Counted from the stretch's first letter, positions 16,845 through 25,815 are shown. The stretch is DNA of 64,000 bases from Chengkuizengella marina (GCF_009910845.1 NZ_SIJB01000032.1:62001-126000); one strand, 5' to 3'. Notes: a model not told the origin generated them from the sequence alone. Made by a program: numbers and translations.

Positions 16845-16862
16845 CGAAAAAAGGTGATTGAA

Positions 16863-17579
16863 ATGGAAGGAAATGCAAAGAAAGAATTCGTGCACTCTGT
16901 ATTTGAAAATATTGCACCTAAGTATGATGTAATGAATGATATTATAAGTTTTAGACGTCATAAATCATGGCGCAAATTTACGATGAAAAAAATGGATATG
17001 AAACCTGGTGAGACAGCGATTGATTTATGCTGTGGTACATGTGACTGGACAATAAGTATGGCAGAGGAAAGTAAAACAGGGAAAATCGTCGGCCTTGATT
17101 TTAGTTTAAACATGTTAGAGGTAGGTAAGAAAAAAATAGCATCTTATGGATTGGACAATCAGATTAAATTAGTACACGGTGATGCAATGGAGTTACCTTT
17201 TGAAGACAATTCTTTTGATTACGCTACGATCGGTCTTGCACTTCGAAATGTTCCTGATCTCAGACAGGTTCTTAAAGAAATGAGAAGAGTAGTTAAACCA
17301 GGTGGACAAGTTTATTGTTTGGAATTATCAAAACCTACTTGGCAACCGTTTAAATCCATATATTATTTTTATTTTAACAGAATTCTTCCTCTAATTGGAA
17401 AAATAGTAGCTAAAAAGTATGAGCAATACAAATGGTTGCCAGAATCGTTGATCACATTTCCTGATCATAAGGAACTTGCTAGAATATTTAAGGAAATTGG
17501 TTTAAATGAAGTTCAAGCCTATCCTTTAACTGGAGGAATTGCTGCGCTTCATATTGGTACAAAGGGGAAATTAGAGTGA
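16863..17579 (+). CDS. menG: Demethylmenaquinone methyltransferase
   Basis: SAM-dependent methylation that completes menaquinone. The 238-residue protein has the UbiE/MenG signatures: [14 protein letters not shown] near the N-terminus, the SAM motif [10 protein letters not shown] (about residues 55-64), and [12 protein letters not shown] and [11 protein letters not shown] blocks. DLCCGTCDW has Cys in place of the more common Gly at one position but the motif is recognisable. ATG 16863 follows AAGGTGA. Its stop overlaps the next start (TGATG). Confidence 0.93.
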   Translation: MEGNAKKEFVHSVFENIAPKYDVMNDIISFRRHKSWRKFTMKKMDMKPGETAIDLCCGTCDWTISMAEESKTGKIVGLDFSLNMLEVGKKKIASYGLDNQIKLVHGDAMELPFEDNSFDYATIGLALRNVPDLRQVLKEMRRVVKPGGQVYCLELSKPTWQPFKSIYYFYFNRILPLIGKIVAKKYEQYKWLPESLITFPDHKELARIFKEIGLNEVQAYPLTGGIAALHIGTKGKLE

Positions 17580-18448
17580 TGTTAAAGAAAACTAAAATAT
17601 TTCTTGAGATGATAAAGTTTGAACATACGATTTTTGCTTTGCCTTTTGCTTTTATGGGAGCAATTTTAGGATCATTTATGATGAATGGTCATTTACCTTC
17701 ATGGGCACAAATTGGATGGATTACTTTAGCAATGATTGGGGCTAGAAGTGCAGCAATGGGGCTAAATCGAGTAATAGACAAAGTTATAGATGGTAAAAAT
17801 CCCAGAACAGCTGCAAGGGCTATTCCAGCAGGTTTGCTCTCATCTAAAGAAGTCATTTTATTTATTGTTTTGTCTTTTGTTTTATTGTTTTTTGCTTCGG
17901 CAAAATTGGATCCATTAGCTGTTAAATTGTTACCTATTGCTGTATTTTTCTTAGTTGGTTATTCATATACAAAACGATTTACCTGGGCATGTCATCTTAT
18001 TCTTGGATTTACCATTGCTTTAGCTCCTTTAGGTGGCTGGATAGCCATTACGGGCGATATTAATACAACTGCAATTATTCTATTTATTTCTGTTGCTTTA
18101 TGGACAGCCGGTTTTGATATTATATATGCTTGTCAAGATATAGATTTTGATCGAAAAGAAGGATTGTTATCTATTCCAAGTTCATTTGGAATAGAAAATG
18201 CATTAAAAATTGCCAGGCTCCTTCATTTCATAACAGCTATTGGATTAGTCAGCATTATGTTCCTAGCTAATTTAAGTTGGTGGTATTTAGTTGGAACTAT
18301 AATAGCGGCTTTATTGTTGATTTATGAACATCAACTTGTTAAACCAAATGATTTGTCAAAATTAAATGCAGCATTTTTTACAATGAATGGTGTACTAAGT
18401 GTTGTTGTTTTCGTATTTACGTTAATTGATTTGGCGGTGCTTAAGTAA
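17579..18448 (+). CDS. UbiA-family prenyltransferase of the futalosine menaquinone pathway (MqnP-like)
   Basis: Attaches the prenyl chain to the aromatic menaquinone precursor in the membrane. 289 residues, about eight helices, and both Asp-rich prenyltransferase motifs: the first is NRVIDKVIDGKNPRTAARAIPAG (N/D-rich, residues about 63-85) and the second is DIIYACQDIDFDRKEGLLSIP. It resembles 4-hydroxybenzoate prenyltransferases rather than MenA. Start ATG 17579 shares a base with the menG stop. Next to ubiX and mqnA it is best read as MqnP. Confidence 0.85.
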   Translation: MLKKTKIFLEMIKFEHTIFALPFAFMGAILGSFMMNGHLPSWAQIGWITLAMIGARSAAMGLNRVIDKVIDGKNPRTAARAIPAGLLSSKEVILFIVLSFVLLFFASAKLDPLAVKLLPIAVFFLVGYSYTKRFTWACHLILGFTIALAPLGGWIAITGDINTTAIILFISVALWTAGFDIIYACQDIDFDRKEGLLSIPSSFGIENALKIARLLHFITAIGLVSIMFLANLSWWYLVGTIIAALLLIYEHQLVKPNDLSKLNAAFFTMNGVLSVVVFVFTLIDLAVLK

Positions 18449-19098
18449 TGAGTCAATCTTTCAAAACAGATAAAGAATGGATTGTGGGCATTACTGGGGC
18501 AAGCGGGGCCATCTATGGTGTTCGATTATGTGAGGTTTTATTAGAGTTAGGATTCCATGTTAAAATTTTAATTACGGAAGCTGGCTGGCGTGTTTTAAAA
18601 GAAGAATTAAACTGGAATGTTTCTCAGAGACAAGAAACCTTAAAGAAATATTTTTCACTATTTCCAGGGGAATACTCTTATTTTCCAATTCAGGATATTG
18701 GCGCTAGCATTGCAAGTGGTTCTTATCAAACGGAAGGCATGGTTATAATGCCTTGTTCTATGGGAACCTTAGCTGGGATATCACATGGAATGTCGGATAA
18801 TTTGATGGAACGTGCAGCTGATGTTATGTTAAAAGAAGGACGAAAATTGATCGTAGTACCTAGAGAAACCCCACTTCATATGATTCATTTGGAAAACATG
18901 CTCAGATTATCAAAGGTAGGTGCAACAATCATACCTGCAATGCCAGCTTTTTATTATAAACCTAAAACAATTGAGGATATCGTATCTTTTTTGGTGGGTA
19001 AAGTTTTAGATATGATGGGGATAAAACATAATATGTTTACTAGATGGGGAGATTTAGATGAGTCTAAAAATGGATTTGATTCGAATCGGGGAAATTAA
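18448..19098 (+). CDS. ubiX: UbiX-like flavin prenyltransferase
   Basis: UbiX enzymes make prenylated FMN, the cofactor of UbiD-type decarboxylases; in the futalosine route the pair carries out a late decarboxylation. The 216-residue protein has the FMN-binding start WIVGITGASGAIYGVRL, a PCSMGTLAGISHG block, RETPLHMIHLENML, and the AMPAFYYKP segment. It begins 1 base before the ubiA stop ends and overlaps mqnA by 41 bp. The UbiD-like partner is not in the window. Confidence 0.9.
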   Translation: MSQSFKTDKEWIVGITGASGAIYGVRLCEVLLELGFHVKILITEAGWRVLKEELNWNVSQRQETLKKYFSLFPGEYSYFPIQDIGASIASGSYQTEGMVIMPCSMGTLAGISHGMSDNLMERAADVMLKEGRKLIVVPRETPLHMIHLENMLRLSKVGATIIPAMPAFYYKPKTIEDIVSFLVGKVLDMMGIKHNMFTRWGDLDESKNGFDSNRGN

Positions 19099-19915
19099 TT
19101 ATACGAATATATGGCCTATATTGTATCATTTTCCTAAAGAGAAATTTGAAAATCAAATACAATTTGTTTCAGAGGTGCCAACGAAACTCAATAAATCTTT
19201 ATCTGAAGGAGAATTAGACATGGCGCCTATTTCTTCTTTTGCCTATGCAGAATCTTATAGAAATTATGTGTTATTTCCTGATTTATCTGTAAGTTCTTTT
19301 GGTAAAGTGAATTCAATTTTGTTATTCCATAAAGAACCATTGGATCAAATTGCTAATGGAAAAATTGCACTTCCAACTACTTCTGCAACATCTGTTAATT
19401 TGTTGAAAATTATGATTCATAAATTTTACAGTGGGGCTCCTGATTATTTTTATTCTACTCCTCATTTAGATGAAATGATGAAAGAAGCAGATGCTGCATT
19501 GTTGATAGGTGACGATGCTATTCGAGCTAAATGGGCTAATTCACAGTTTCAGGTAACAGATTTAGGTGAACTTTGGACAAACTTGACAGGAAGTTGGATG
19601 ACATTTGCAGTTTGGGCTGTTCGAAAAGAAACTGTTCAACATAACCCTAATATGGTTCATCGTATATATAGTTTACTAAAGCAAAGTAAAAAGCTTGGTT
19701 TAAATGATAAAACTGAGATGATCAAAGAGGCACAAGCTAGAATTGGGGGATCAAAGTCATTTTGGGAAAAATATTTTTTTGAATTAAGTCATGACTTTGG
19801 ACAATTACAAAAAAATGGGTTAAAGTTATATTATCAGTATGCAAGAGAGATGAATCTCATACCAGAGCAAGTCCCTATCCAAATGTGGACAAACCAAGAG
19901 TTATCTAAATTATAA
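19058..19915 (+). CDS. mqnA: Chorismate dehydratase
   Basis: First committed step of the futalosine pathway: chorismate to 3-[(1-carboxyvinyl)oxy]benzoate. The 285-residue periplasmic-binding-protein-like fold has the family phrases RIGEINYTNIWPI, GELDMAPISSFAYA, SSFGKVNSILLF, ALLIGDDAI and GSWMTFAVWAV. It lies in the same window as aroC and the chorismate-using aroH, trpE and tyrA. ATG 19058 has GGGGA 7 nt upstream; ATG 19070 is an alternative. mqnB, mqnC and mqnD are not here. Confidence 0.9.
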   Translation: MSLKMDLIRIGEINYTNIWPILYHFPKEKFENQIQFVSEVPTKLNKSLSEGELDMAPISSFAYAESYRNYVLFPDLSVSSFGKVNSILLFHKEPLDQIANGKIALPTTSATSVNLLKIMIHKFYSGAPDYFYSTPHLDEMMKEADAALLIGDDAIRAKWANSQFQVTDLGELWTNLTGSWMTFAVWAVRKETVQHNPNMVHRIYSLLKQSKKLGLNDKTEMIKEAQARIGGSKSFWEKYFFELSHDFGQLQKNGLKLYYQYAREMNLIPEQVPIQMWTNQELSKL

Positions 19916-19938
19916 AATCTTGATGTATAGGAGATATA

Positions 19939-20913
19939 ATGAAGCTAATAGACATCTACTCACGTTATAAAAAAGATATTCAATATATAGAGAGTGAACT
20001 TGAGAGAAATATTCAATCCAATCATGACGTATTAAATGAGACCTCACTTCATTTGTTAAAGGCAGGAGGAAAGAGAATTCGTCCTGTATTTGTATTGCTT
20101 TCAGGAAAATTTGGAAACTATCATTTAGAAAATTTGAAAAATGTTGCAGCTGCATTAGAACTCATTCATATGGCAACCCTAGTTCATGATGATGTGATCG
20201 ATAATGCAATAACACGTAGAGGCGAACAAACCGTTATGGCAAAATGGGATAACAAAATCGCTATGTATACTGGAGATTATATATTTGCTAAAGCTTTAAC
20301 AGTGGTTACTCAACTAGAAAATCCAAAAATACATCAAATCTTATCTAAATCGATTGTTCAGATGTGTATTGGTGAGATGGAACAAATACGTGATTTCTTT
20401 AATACAGAGCAATCTGTTCGTAATTATTTACTTCGAATTCGTAGAAAAACTGCATTATTAATTGCGATCAGCTGTCAGTTAGGGGCCCTAGCTGCAGAAG
20501 CACCTAGAAATACGGTAAGAACTTTATATTCATTTGGTTACAATGTGGGTATGGCCTTTCAAATTACAGATGATGTATTAGATTTATGCGGAACTGAAAA
20601 ACAGATAGGAAAACCTCCAGGCAGTGATATCAAACAGGGAAATATTACACTTCCAATGATATATGCTCTGCAAGAAAAAGATTTGAAAGAACCGCTATTA
20701 GCACTAATAAACAAAATTAAACAAACAGAAGACCAGTCAGATGTTAATCAATTCATTCAATTGATTCGTAGTAGTGGAGGCATTGACAAAGCAGAAATCT
20801 TAGCCAATCGTTATATACATAAAGCAACTAAACAACTAGATCAATTACCGGATATAAAAACAAAGAAGCATTTACATGATATTGCAAACTTTGTTTTGAG
20901 TCGTAAATACTAA
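19939..20913 (+). CDS. hepT: Heptaprenyl diphosphate synthase component II
   Basis: Catalytic subunit that builds the heptaprenyl chain. The 324-residue trans-prenyltransferase has LKAGGKRIRPVFVLL (KxxRP-type IPP binding, about 41-55), the first Asp-rich motif DDVID (84-88) and the second, ITDDVLDLCG (around 211-220). The second motif reads DDVLD, as is common in Bacillales. It follows mqnA after 23 bp and a hairpin follows it. Confidence 0.93.
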   Translation: MKLIDIYSRYKKDIQYIESELERNIQSNHDVLNETSLHLLKAGGKRIRPVFVLLSGKFGNYHLENLKNVAAALELIHMATLVHDDVIDNAITRRGEQTVMAKWDNKIAMYTGDYIFAKALTVVTQLENPKIHQILSKSIVQMCIGEMEQIRDFFNTEQSVRNYLLRIRRKTALLIAISCQLGALAAEAPRNTVRTLYSFGYNVGMAFQITDDVLDLCGTEKQIGKPPGSDIKQGNITLPMIYALQEKDLKEPLLALINKIKQTEDQSDVNQFIQLIRSSGGIDKAEILANRYIHKATKQLDQLPDIKTKKHLHDIANFVLSRKY

Positions 20914-20918
20914 CTTAT

Positions 20919-20950
20919 GACAAGGTAACAACTTTACCTTGTCGTAATTT
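20919..20950 (+). terminator. Hairpin after hepT
   Basis: GACAAGGTAA (20919-20928) pairs with TTACCTTGTC (20934-20943). The following GTAATTTT is a weak T tract, so termination may be partial. Confidence 0.55.
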
Positions 20951-20988
20951 TGCATTTACTTATATATTACATTAGTGGAGGGTAAAAA

Positions 20989-21432
20989 ATGGAAAAAACA
21001 TATTTAATGATTAAACCAGATGGAGTTCAAAGAAATGTGATGGGAGAAATTATCACTCGATTTGAACAAAAAGGTTTTCAACTTTTGGCTGCTAAATTCA
21101 CTGTTCTAAGTAAGGAACAAGCTGAAAAACATTATGAAGAACATAAAGAAAAACCTTTCTTTGGAGAATTAATTGACTTCATCACTTCTGGTCCCGTTTT
21201 TGCGATGGTTTGGGAAGGAGATAATATCATTGAAATCTCTAGAATGATGATTGGAAAAACAAATCCTGCGGATGCTTTACCAGGTACTATTCGTGGTGAT
21301 TTTGCTGCGCATATGAGTTTAAATATTATTCACGGTTCAGACAGTAATGAAAGCGCTGCAAGAGAAATAGAAAATATATTTAATGAATCAGAATTAGTAT
21401 CTTACGAAAAAACATTGGCTTCTTGGATTTAA
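20989..21432 (+). CDS. ndk: Nucleoside diphosphate kinase
   Basis: Balances nucleoside triphosphates through a phospho-histidine intermediate. 147 residues, the standard size, with [15 protein letters not shown] at the start, R[17 protein letters not shown], and the catalytic-His signature NIIHGSDS (His near residue 114). GGAGGG is 8 nt before ATG 20989. Order hepT-ndk-cheR-aroC is the same as in B. subtilis. Confidence 0.97.
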   Translation: MEKTYLMIKPDGVQRNVMGEIITRFEQKGFQLLAAKFTVLSKEQAEKHYEEHKEKPFFGELIDFITSGPVFAMVWEGDNIIEISRMMIGKTNPADALPGTIRGDFAAHMSLNIIHGSDSNESAAREIENIFNESELVSYEKTLASWI

Positions 21433-21439
21433 ATCTCAT

Positions 21440-22225
21440 ATGTTAGATCTAGATACGGATTACCGCTCATTTATTGGGAAATTAAAGCAACATATTAATG
21501 TTGATCTATCTCAATATAAAGAAACGCAAATGAAGCGTAGACTCACTATGCTAAAAAATAAAAGAGGATATCAACATTTTCAGGAGTATTTAAAAGACAT
21601 ATTAAAACATCCTGATCTAATGGATGAGTTTTTAGACCGTATGACCATAAACGTATCTGAGTTTTGGAGAAATCCAAATCGCTGGGGGTTATTGGAGAAA
21701 AAATATATTCCTGAATTATTAACTCAAAAAGAACAGCTTGTATGTTGGAGTGCAGGCTGTTCAACAGGAGAAGAGGCTTATACACTGTCCATGATTTTTG
21801 CTGAGCAAACCCAGTCTTCTAGATATAAAATTATTGCTTCTGATATAGACTTACGCGTGTTGGAAAAAGCAAAAGAAGGTAAGTACGATGAACGCTCTTT
21901 ACGTGAGCTGCCAGAAAAATATTTTAAATACATAAAAAAAGAACAATCTATATACAAAATATCTGATCTATTACAAAAAAATATATGTTTTGAAAAGAAG
22001 AATTTATTATCTGACTCTTTTGATACTCTTTATGATTTGATTATTTGCAGAAATGTTATGATATATTTTACGAATGAGGCAAAACATTTACTTTACCAAA
22101 AATTTTCTAATGCCCTAAAACCAGGTGGTATTTTATTTGTAGGGAGTACGGAGCAAATTTTTTCGCCTAGTAATTATCAACTTGAAACAGAGGATATGTT
22201 CTTTTATAGGAAGATGACAAATTGA
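21440..22225 (+). CDS. cheR: Chemotaxis protein methyltransferase CheR
   Basis: Methylates glutamates of chemoreceptors with SAM. The 261-residue protein has the CheR N-terminal helical domain (DYRSFIGKLKQHINVDLSQYKETQMKRRL), MTINVSEFWRN, the SAM motif WSAGCSTGEEAYTLS (about residues 96-110), ASDIDLRVLEKA, and DLIICRNVMIYF. ATG 21440 lies 7 bp after ndk and has no clear ribosome site, so it may depend on ndk translation. Together with the PilZ protein it indicates a motile organism. Confidence 0.93.
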   Translation: MLDLDTDYRSFIGKLKQHINVDLSQYKETQMKRRLTMLKNKRGYQHFQEYLKDILKHPDLMDEFLDRMTINVSEFWRNPNRWGLLEKKYIPELLTQKEQLVCWSAGCSTGEEAYTLSMIFAEQTQSSRYKIIASDIDLRVLEKAKEGKYDERSLRELPEKYFKYIKKEQSIYKISDLLQKNICFEKKNLLSDSFDTLYDLIICRNVMIYFTNEAKHLLYQKFSNALKPGGILFVGSTEQIFSPSNYQLETEDMFFYRKMTN

Positions 22226-22254
22226 TTGCCTTTATTCGCTCCACTTAGATTAAG

Positions 22255-22325
22255 GTATATCGACTAATGCCGACACATCCTTGTGTTTAACATTGACATC
22301 GGATATCCACTTCCAAAAAGTCAAG
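22255..22325 (-). repeat. Partial intergenic repeat, reverse orientation (copy R11)
   Basis: TATATCGACTAATGCCGACA then CATCCTTGTGTTTAACATTG aligns, base for base over much of its length, with the start of the reverse copy at 53783 (ACCTCGACTAAAATCCAACA then CGTCCATGTGTTGAACGTCA). The ACACATCC/TTGTGT hairpin arms keep pairing. The CCAG hairpin and left end are missing, so the copy is truncated. Confidence 0.5.
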
Positions 22326-22394
22326 TGAATAAAAGATTCCAAGTTTACCCATACTATTCCTAATGGGAGTACACTATACTTGGAGGGTTCTCTT

Positions 22395-22547
22395 ATGGAT
22401 AAAAGAAAGGTGATAGAAGCTTATCAACGAGGGTTTCTAACCACAAAGGAATGTGCTCAAATATTGGGAATAGATTCTGTAAAGATTATGAAAGTTGTTC
22501 ATGATTCAAATTGGTCTGATCAACAAAAAACACAAAAAGCGAGATAA
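22395..22547 (+). CDS. Small protein with a helix-turn-helix-like segment
   Basis: A 50-codon frame, ATG 22395 to TAA 22545-22547, with GGAGGG 7 nt upstream. The sequence MDKRKVIEAYQRGFLTTKE continues into CAQILGIDSVKIMKVV, a spacing like the helix-turn-helix of small DNA-binding domains, then a polar tail. It lies in the 565-bp gap between cheR and aroC with a repeat on each side. I do not recognise a named family. It may be genuine given the ribosome site, but short frames can be chance. Confidence 0.45.
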   Translation: MDKRKVIEAYQRGFLTTKECAQILGIDSVKIMKVVHDSNWSDQQKTQKAR

Positions 22548-22560
22548 AGATATATTAAAT

Positions 22561-22603
22561 TACCCACAAAATTTTAAACGACCTATAACTTTTGCGGGGC
22601 CCT
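22561..22603 (+). repeat. Intergenic repeat with internal deletion (copy R4)
   Basis: TACCCACAAAATTTTAAACG then ACCTATAACTTTTGCGGGGC and CCT: the two ends of the long unit joined with both hairpins missing. Compared with copy R2 at 8267, left end and right end (TTTTAATCGACCTATT, ACTTTTGCGGGGCCC) match, which shows the interior is a removable module. Confidence 0.7.
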
Positions 22604-22641
22604 AAACCAGTATGAGGATGGAATGCTTTCCTATCTTAATA

Positions 22642-22677
22642 AAAACACGTTAAGCAAAATAGCTAGCGTGTTTTTTT
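22642..22677 (+). terminator. Terminator before aroC
   Basis: AACACG (22644-22649) pairs with CGTGTT (22667-22672), extended by weaker pairs, then TTTTTT. It isolates aroC from cheR. Confidence 0.65.
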
Positions 22678-22790
22678 GCTTTCTTGTCAACTTTACACAA
22701 CTATACTATAATTATCAACATGAATTCTAGGAAAATGGACGACGGATACACGTACACGTCATGTGGAAAAGATGAAGGGGGATTTAATGA

Positions 22791-23954
22791 GTGAGATATT
22801 TAACAGCCGGTGAAACACATGGACCTCAGCTAACTGCTATTATTGAAGGTATGCCAAGTAATTTGAAAATTAATTTTGAAGAAATAAATAGAGAGTTGCA
22901 GCGGCGTCAAAAAGGGTATGGACGCGGTAGAAGAATGCAAATAGAGAAGGATTCAGCAAATATAGTAGGTGGAGTCAGACATGGAAAATCTACAGGAGCT
23001 CCGATCGCTTTAATTGTAGAAAATAAAGATTGGACACACTGGACTACCGTGATGAATATAGAGCCTATTGAAGGATCAGATGAAGAAAAACGACGTGTGC
23101 ACAGACCTCGTCCAGGACATGCAGATCTCAACGGAGGTTTAAAATATAATCATAAAGATTTAAGAAATGTTCTTGAACGATCCAGCGCCAGGGAAACGGC
23201 AGCAAGGGTAGCAGTAGGTGCTGTTGCAAAACAATTACTTACTGAATTTGGAATCAAAGTTGCAGGTCAAGTCATTCGAATAGGGGAAGTAGAAGCACAA
23301 GTTCAAAATCTCCCCATTGATGAATTAATAAAAGTTACAGAGGAATCTCCAGTTAGAGTAGTAGATAAAGAAGCAGAAGCAAAAATGATAGCTCATATCG
23401 ATCAAGTGAAAAAAGAAGGAGACTCCATTGGTGGTATTGTGGAGTGTATTGTAGAAGGTGTTCCGATTGGTCTTGGAAGTCATGTTCAGTGGGACCGCAA
23501 ATTAGATGGGAGAATTGCTCAAGCAGTTGTATCCATCAATGCTTTTAAAGGCTGTGAGATTGGGATAGGTTTTGAAGCAGGTTCAATTCGAGGCTCTCAA
23601 GTGCATGATGAAATTTTATATACACCAGAAAAAGGGTATCATCGTAAAACGAACCGTTTAGGCGGATTTGAAGGTGGAATGACTAACGGTCAACCTATTG
23701 TTGTTAGGGGAGTAATGAAACCTATCCCTACATTGTACAAACCTTTAGCAAGTGTAGATATCGATACTAAGGAACCATTTACAGCTCAAGTTGAACGTTC
23801 TGATAGCTGTGCTGTACCAGCAGCTAGTGTTGTGATGGAACATGTTGTAGCATGGGAACTAGCTTGTGCATTAATGGAAAAATTCGGTGGAGACTCCATT
23901 GATGAGGTTCGCAATAATATAAATAATTATTTAGAGCAGCTGGAGCGTTACTAA
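22791..23954 (+). CDS. aroC: Chorismate synthase
   Basis: Last step to chorismate, using reduced FMN. The 387-residue protein has all three family signatures: [16 protein letters not shown] near the start, the [14 protein letters not shown] and [18 protein letters not shown] region (about 104-146), and [22 protein letters not shown] near the C-terminus. The start is GTG 22791, 8 nt after AAGGGGG. It heads the aromatic supraoperon and is followed by aroB with 1 bp between them. Confidence 0.96.
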   Translation: MRYLTAGETHGPQLTAIIEGMPSNLKINFEEINRELQRRQKGYGRGRRMQIEKDSANIVGGVRHGKSTGAPIALIVENKDWTHWTTVMNIEPIEGSDEEKRRVHRPRPGHADLNGGLKYNHKDLRNVLERSSARETAARVAVGAVAKQLLTEFGIKVAGQVIRIGEVEAQVQNLPIDELIKVTEESPVRVVDKEAEAKMIAHIDQVKKEGDSIGGIVECIVEGVPIGLGSHVQWDRKLDGRIAQAVVSINAFKGCEIGIGFEAGSIRGSQVHDEILYTPEKGYHRKTNRLGGFEGGMTNGQPIVVRGVMKPIPTLYKPLASVDIDTKEPFTAQVERSDSCAVPAASVVMEHVVAWELACALMEKFGGDSIDEVRNNINNYLEQLERY

Positions 23955-23955
23955 T

Positions 23956-25050
23956 ATGAAACAATTAATTGTTGATTTAGATGATCGTTCTTATCCTATA
24001 TATATCGGTGAAGGCATTTTAGACCAAATTAGTACTTTTTTCCGTAAGCATCAGATTAACGATCAATCTCCACTAATGATTATAACAGATGATAATATTG
24101 CACCTTTATATTTAAAGAAAGTAATAGTGTCTTTACAAGAGAGTGGTTATAAAGTTTGTGAATATATCGTTCCAGCTGGTGAGTCTTCTAAATCTTTATC
24201 AGTATTAGAAAAAATTACTGGGGTTGCTTTAGATGCAGGTTTAGATCGGAAATCTTCTATAGTTGCTTTGGGTGGTGGAGTTGTAGGAGATTTAGCTGGA
24301 TTTGTAGCTGCAAGTTTTATGAGAGGTATTCCTTTTATACAAATACCTACTACAATACTAGCTCATGATAGCAGTGTTGGGGGAAAGGTTGCAGTAAACC
24401 ATCCGAAGGCAAAAAATATTATTGGAGCTTTCCATCAACCTCAAATGGTTTTATACGATACTTCAACCTTAAGAACACTACCTGAGAGAGAAATTAAAGC
24501 GGGCTTATCAGAATTAATTAAACATGGTCTAATATGGGATGCCAAATTTGCTGAGTGGAATCAACTAAACGCAGAAAAATTGTTAGCATTAGATTCTGAA
24601 TCACTTGAATATGCATTATACAATGGTTGCAAAATAAAAGCTCATGTTGTATCTGAAGATGAACGAGAAAATGGCCTAAGAGCAATACTTAACTTTGGAC
24701 ATACGATCGGACATGCATTAGAAGCGGTATCGCAGTACAATAAACTTTTGCACGGTGAAGCGATAGCGATTGGCATGGTTGGTGCGGCAAAGTTATCTGT
24801 ACATCTTGGATATCCACAGCGAATTTATAAAGAAACAAAATCTGTAATGAAAAAATATGGTTTACCCATTCAAATTCCAAACCATTTAAATGTCGATGAG
24901 ATTATGGAAGCCATGTTACATGATAAAAAATTTAGTGAAGGACAAGTTGTGTTTACAATCTTAAAAGATATTGGAGAAGCGCATATTCAAAGAGGAATAT
25001 CCATAGATTTGATTAGAGAGATAGTTGAAAACTTAAGATTGGAGGAATAA
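23956..25050 (+). CDS. aroB: 3-dehydroquinate synthase
   Basis: Second step of the shikimate pathway, NAD- and metal-dependent. 364 residues. Visible family elements are ALGGGVVGDLAGFVAASFMRG, IPTTILAHDSSVGGKVAVNHP, the metal-site Glu in ELIKHGLIWD, and His residues in NFGHTIGHALE and LLHGEAIAIGM. The other shikimate genes (aroA, aroE, aroK) are not in the window. Confidence 0.95.
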   Translation: MKQLIVDLDDRSYPIYIGEGILDQISTFFRKHQINDQSPLMIITDDNIAPLYLKKVIVSLQESGYKVCEYIVPAGESSKSLSVLEKITGVALDAGLDRKSSIVALGGGVVGDLAGFVAASFMRGIPFIQIPTTILAHDSSVGGKVAVNHPKAKNIIGAFHQPQMVLYDTSTLRTLPEREIKAGLSELIKHGLIWDAKFAEWNQLNAEKLLALDSESLEYALYNGCKIKAHVVSEDERENGLRAILNFGHTIGHALEAVSQYNKLLHGEAIAIGMVGAAKLSVHLGYPQRIYKETKSVMKKYGLPIQIPNHLNVDEIMEAMLHDKKFSEGQVVFTILKDIGEAHIQRGISIDLIREIVENLRLEE

Positions 25051-25057
25051 ATAAAAC

Positions 25058-25426
25058 ATGTATGTTAGGGGAATAAGAGGAGCAATTACAGTAGAGCATA
25101 ACGAGGAGTCTGAAATATTAGATGCTACTTCTGAATTATTAAAAACAATTATTACGGAAAATGAAGTGAAACCTGAAGACATATGTAGTGTTTTTGTAAC
25201 GGTAACACATGATATTACTGCAACATTTCCTGCTAGAACAATACGTCAAATGAATGGATGGGAACTTGTACCTTTGATGTGTTCACTGGAAATCGATGTA
25301 CCAGGAAGTTTGCCAAAATGTATTCGTTTAATGGTTCAGATAAACACAACAAAACAACAAAATGAAATGCAACATGTTTATTTAAACGAAGCAACAAAAC
25401 TTCGTCCAGACTTAAAATCAAGTTGA
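25058..25426 (+). CDS. aroH: Monofunctional chorismate mutase (AroH class)
   Basis: Converts chorismate to prephenate. The 122-residue protein matches the trimeric B. subtilis enzyme: MYVRGIRGAITVEHNEESEI, active-site Arg in RGIRG (about residue 7), CSVFVTVTHDITATFPARTIR with Arg near residue 63, and the VYLNEATKLRPDL C-terminus. GGAGG is 12 nt before ATG 25058, a little far. The trp promoter -35 begins at the stop codon of this gene. Confidence 0.93.
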   Translation: MYVRGIRGAITVEHNEESEILDATSELLKTIITENEVKPEDICSVFVTVTHDITATFPARTIRQMNGWELVPLMCSLEIDVPGSLPKCIRLMVQINTTKQQNEMQHVYLNEATKLRPDLKSS

Positions 25427-25452
25427 CGTATTTGTTTTTCTTAGTGTATATT
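25423..25452 (+). promoter_or_regulatory. Promoter of the trp operon leader
   Basis: TTGACG (25423-25428) overlaps the aroH stop; TATATT (25447-25452) follows at 18 bp. Transcription would start just before or within the first NAG triplets of the leader. Confidence 0.6.
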
Positions 25453-25457
25453 TAATT

Positions 25458-25523
25458 TAGTAGAGTAGAGTTTAGTTAGATGAGTATAGAGGGATTTTTA
25501 GTCCAAAGTAGAGTTAAGATGAG
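25458..25523 (+). promoter_or_regulatory. TRAP-binding NAG-triplet array in the trpE leader
   Basis: Seven T/GAG triplets start at 25458, 25463, 25468, 25473, 25477, 25482 and 25487, spaced 2 nt apart (one gap of 1). A second set starts at 25499, 25506, 25511, 25516 and 25521 (TAG, AAG, GAG, AAG, GAG), mostly 2 nt apart. This 5-nt period is how TRAP binds RNA. mtrB is encoded at 14.9 kb. The total of 12 compares with 11 in the B. subtilis trp leader. Confidence 0.85.
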
Positions 25524-25700
25524 ATTTTTTAAATTTAAAATAGTACCCATCATATATAATTATTGAAGCTATGAAAACAAGTTTATTATTTTTGGAATTC
25601 ACATTTGAGTAAAAAGTTTTTAATAACTTTTGTAATTATAATATTGAAGTGTATTTTTTGGGTATATTAAAACGGACTATCATTTCATTATTCATATGAC

Positions 25701-25732
25701 AAACCTCTGCTATGTTGAAGCAGAGGTTTTTT
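25701..25732 (+). terminator. Attenuator terminator before trpE
   Basis: AAACCTCTGCT (25701-25711) pairs with AGCAGAGGTTT (25719-25729), then T residues. It lies 84 bp before trpE and 178 bp after the last NAG triplet. TAGAGG at 25487-25492, inside the seventh triplet, could pair with CCTCTG of the left arm, a weak antiterminator candidate. Between 25530 and 25700 I see only AT-rich sequence with a TACCCA/TGGGTA pair. Confidence 0.75.
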
Positions 25733-25815
25733 GAGTTAAGAATTTCTATATTGCATGCTAACCGCTGACTATGGTTAATAAAAGATGAATTAGCATTACA
25801 AGGAGTTGAACATGA

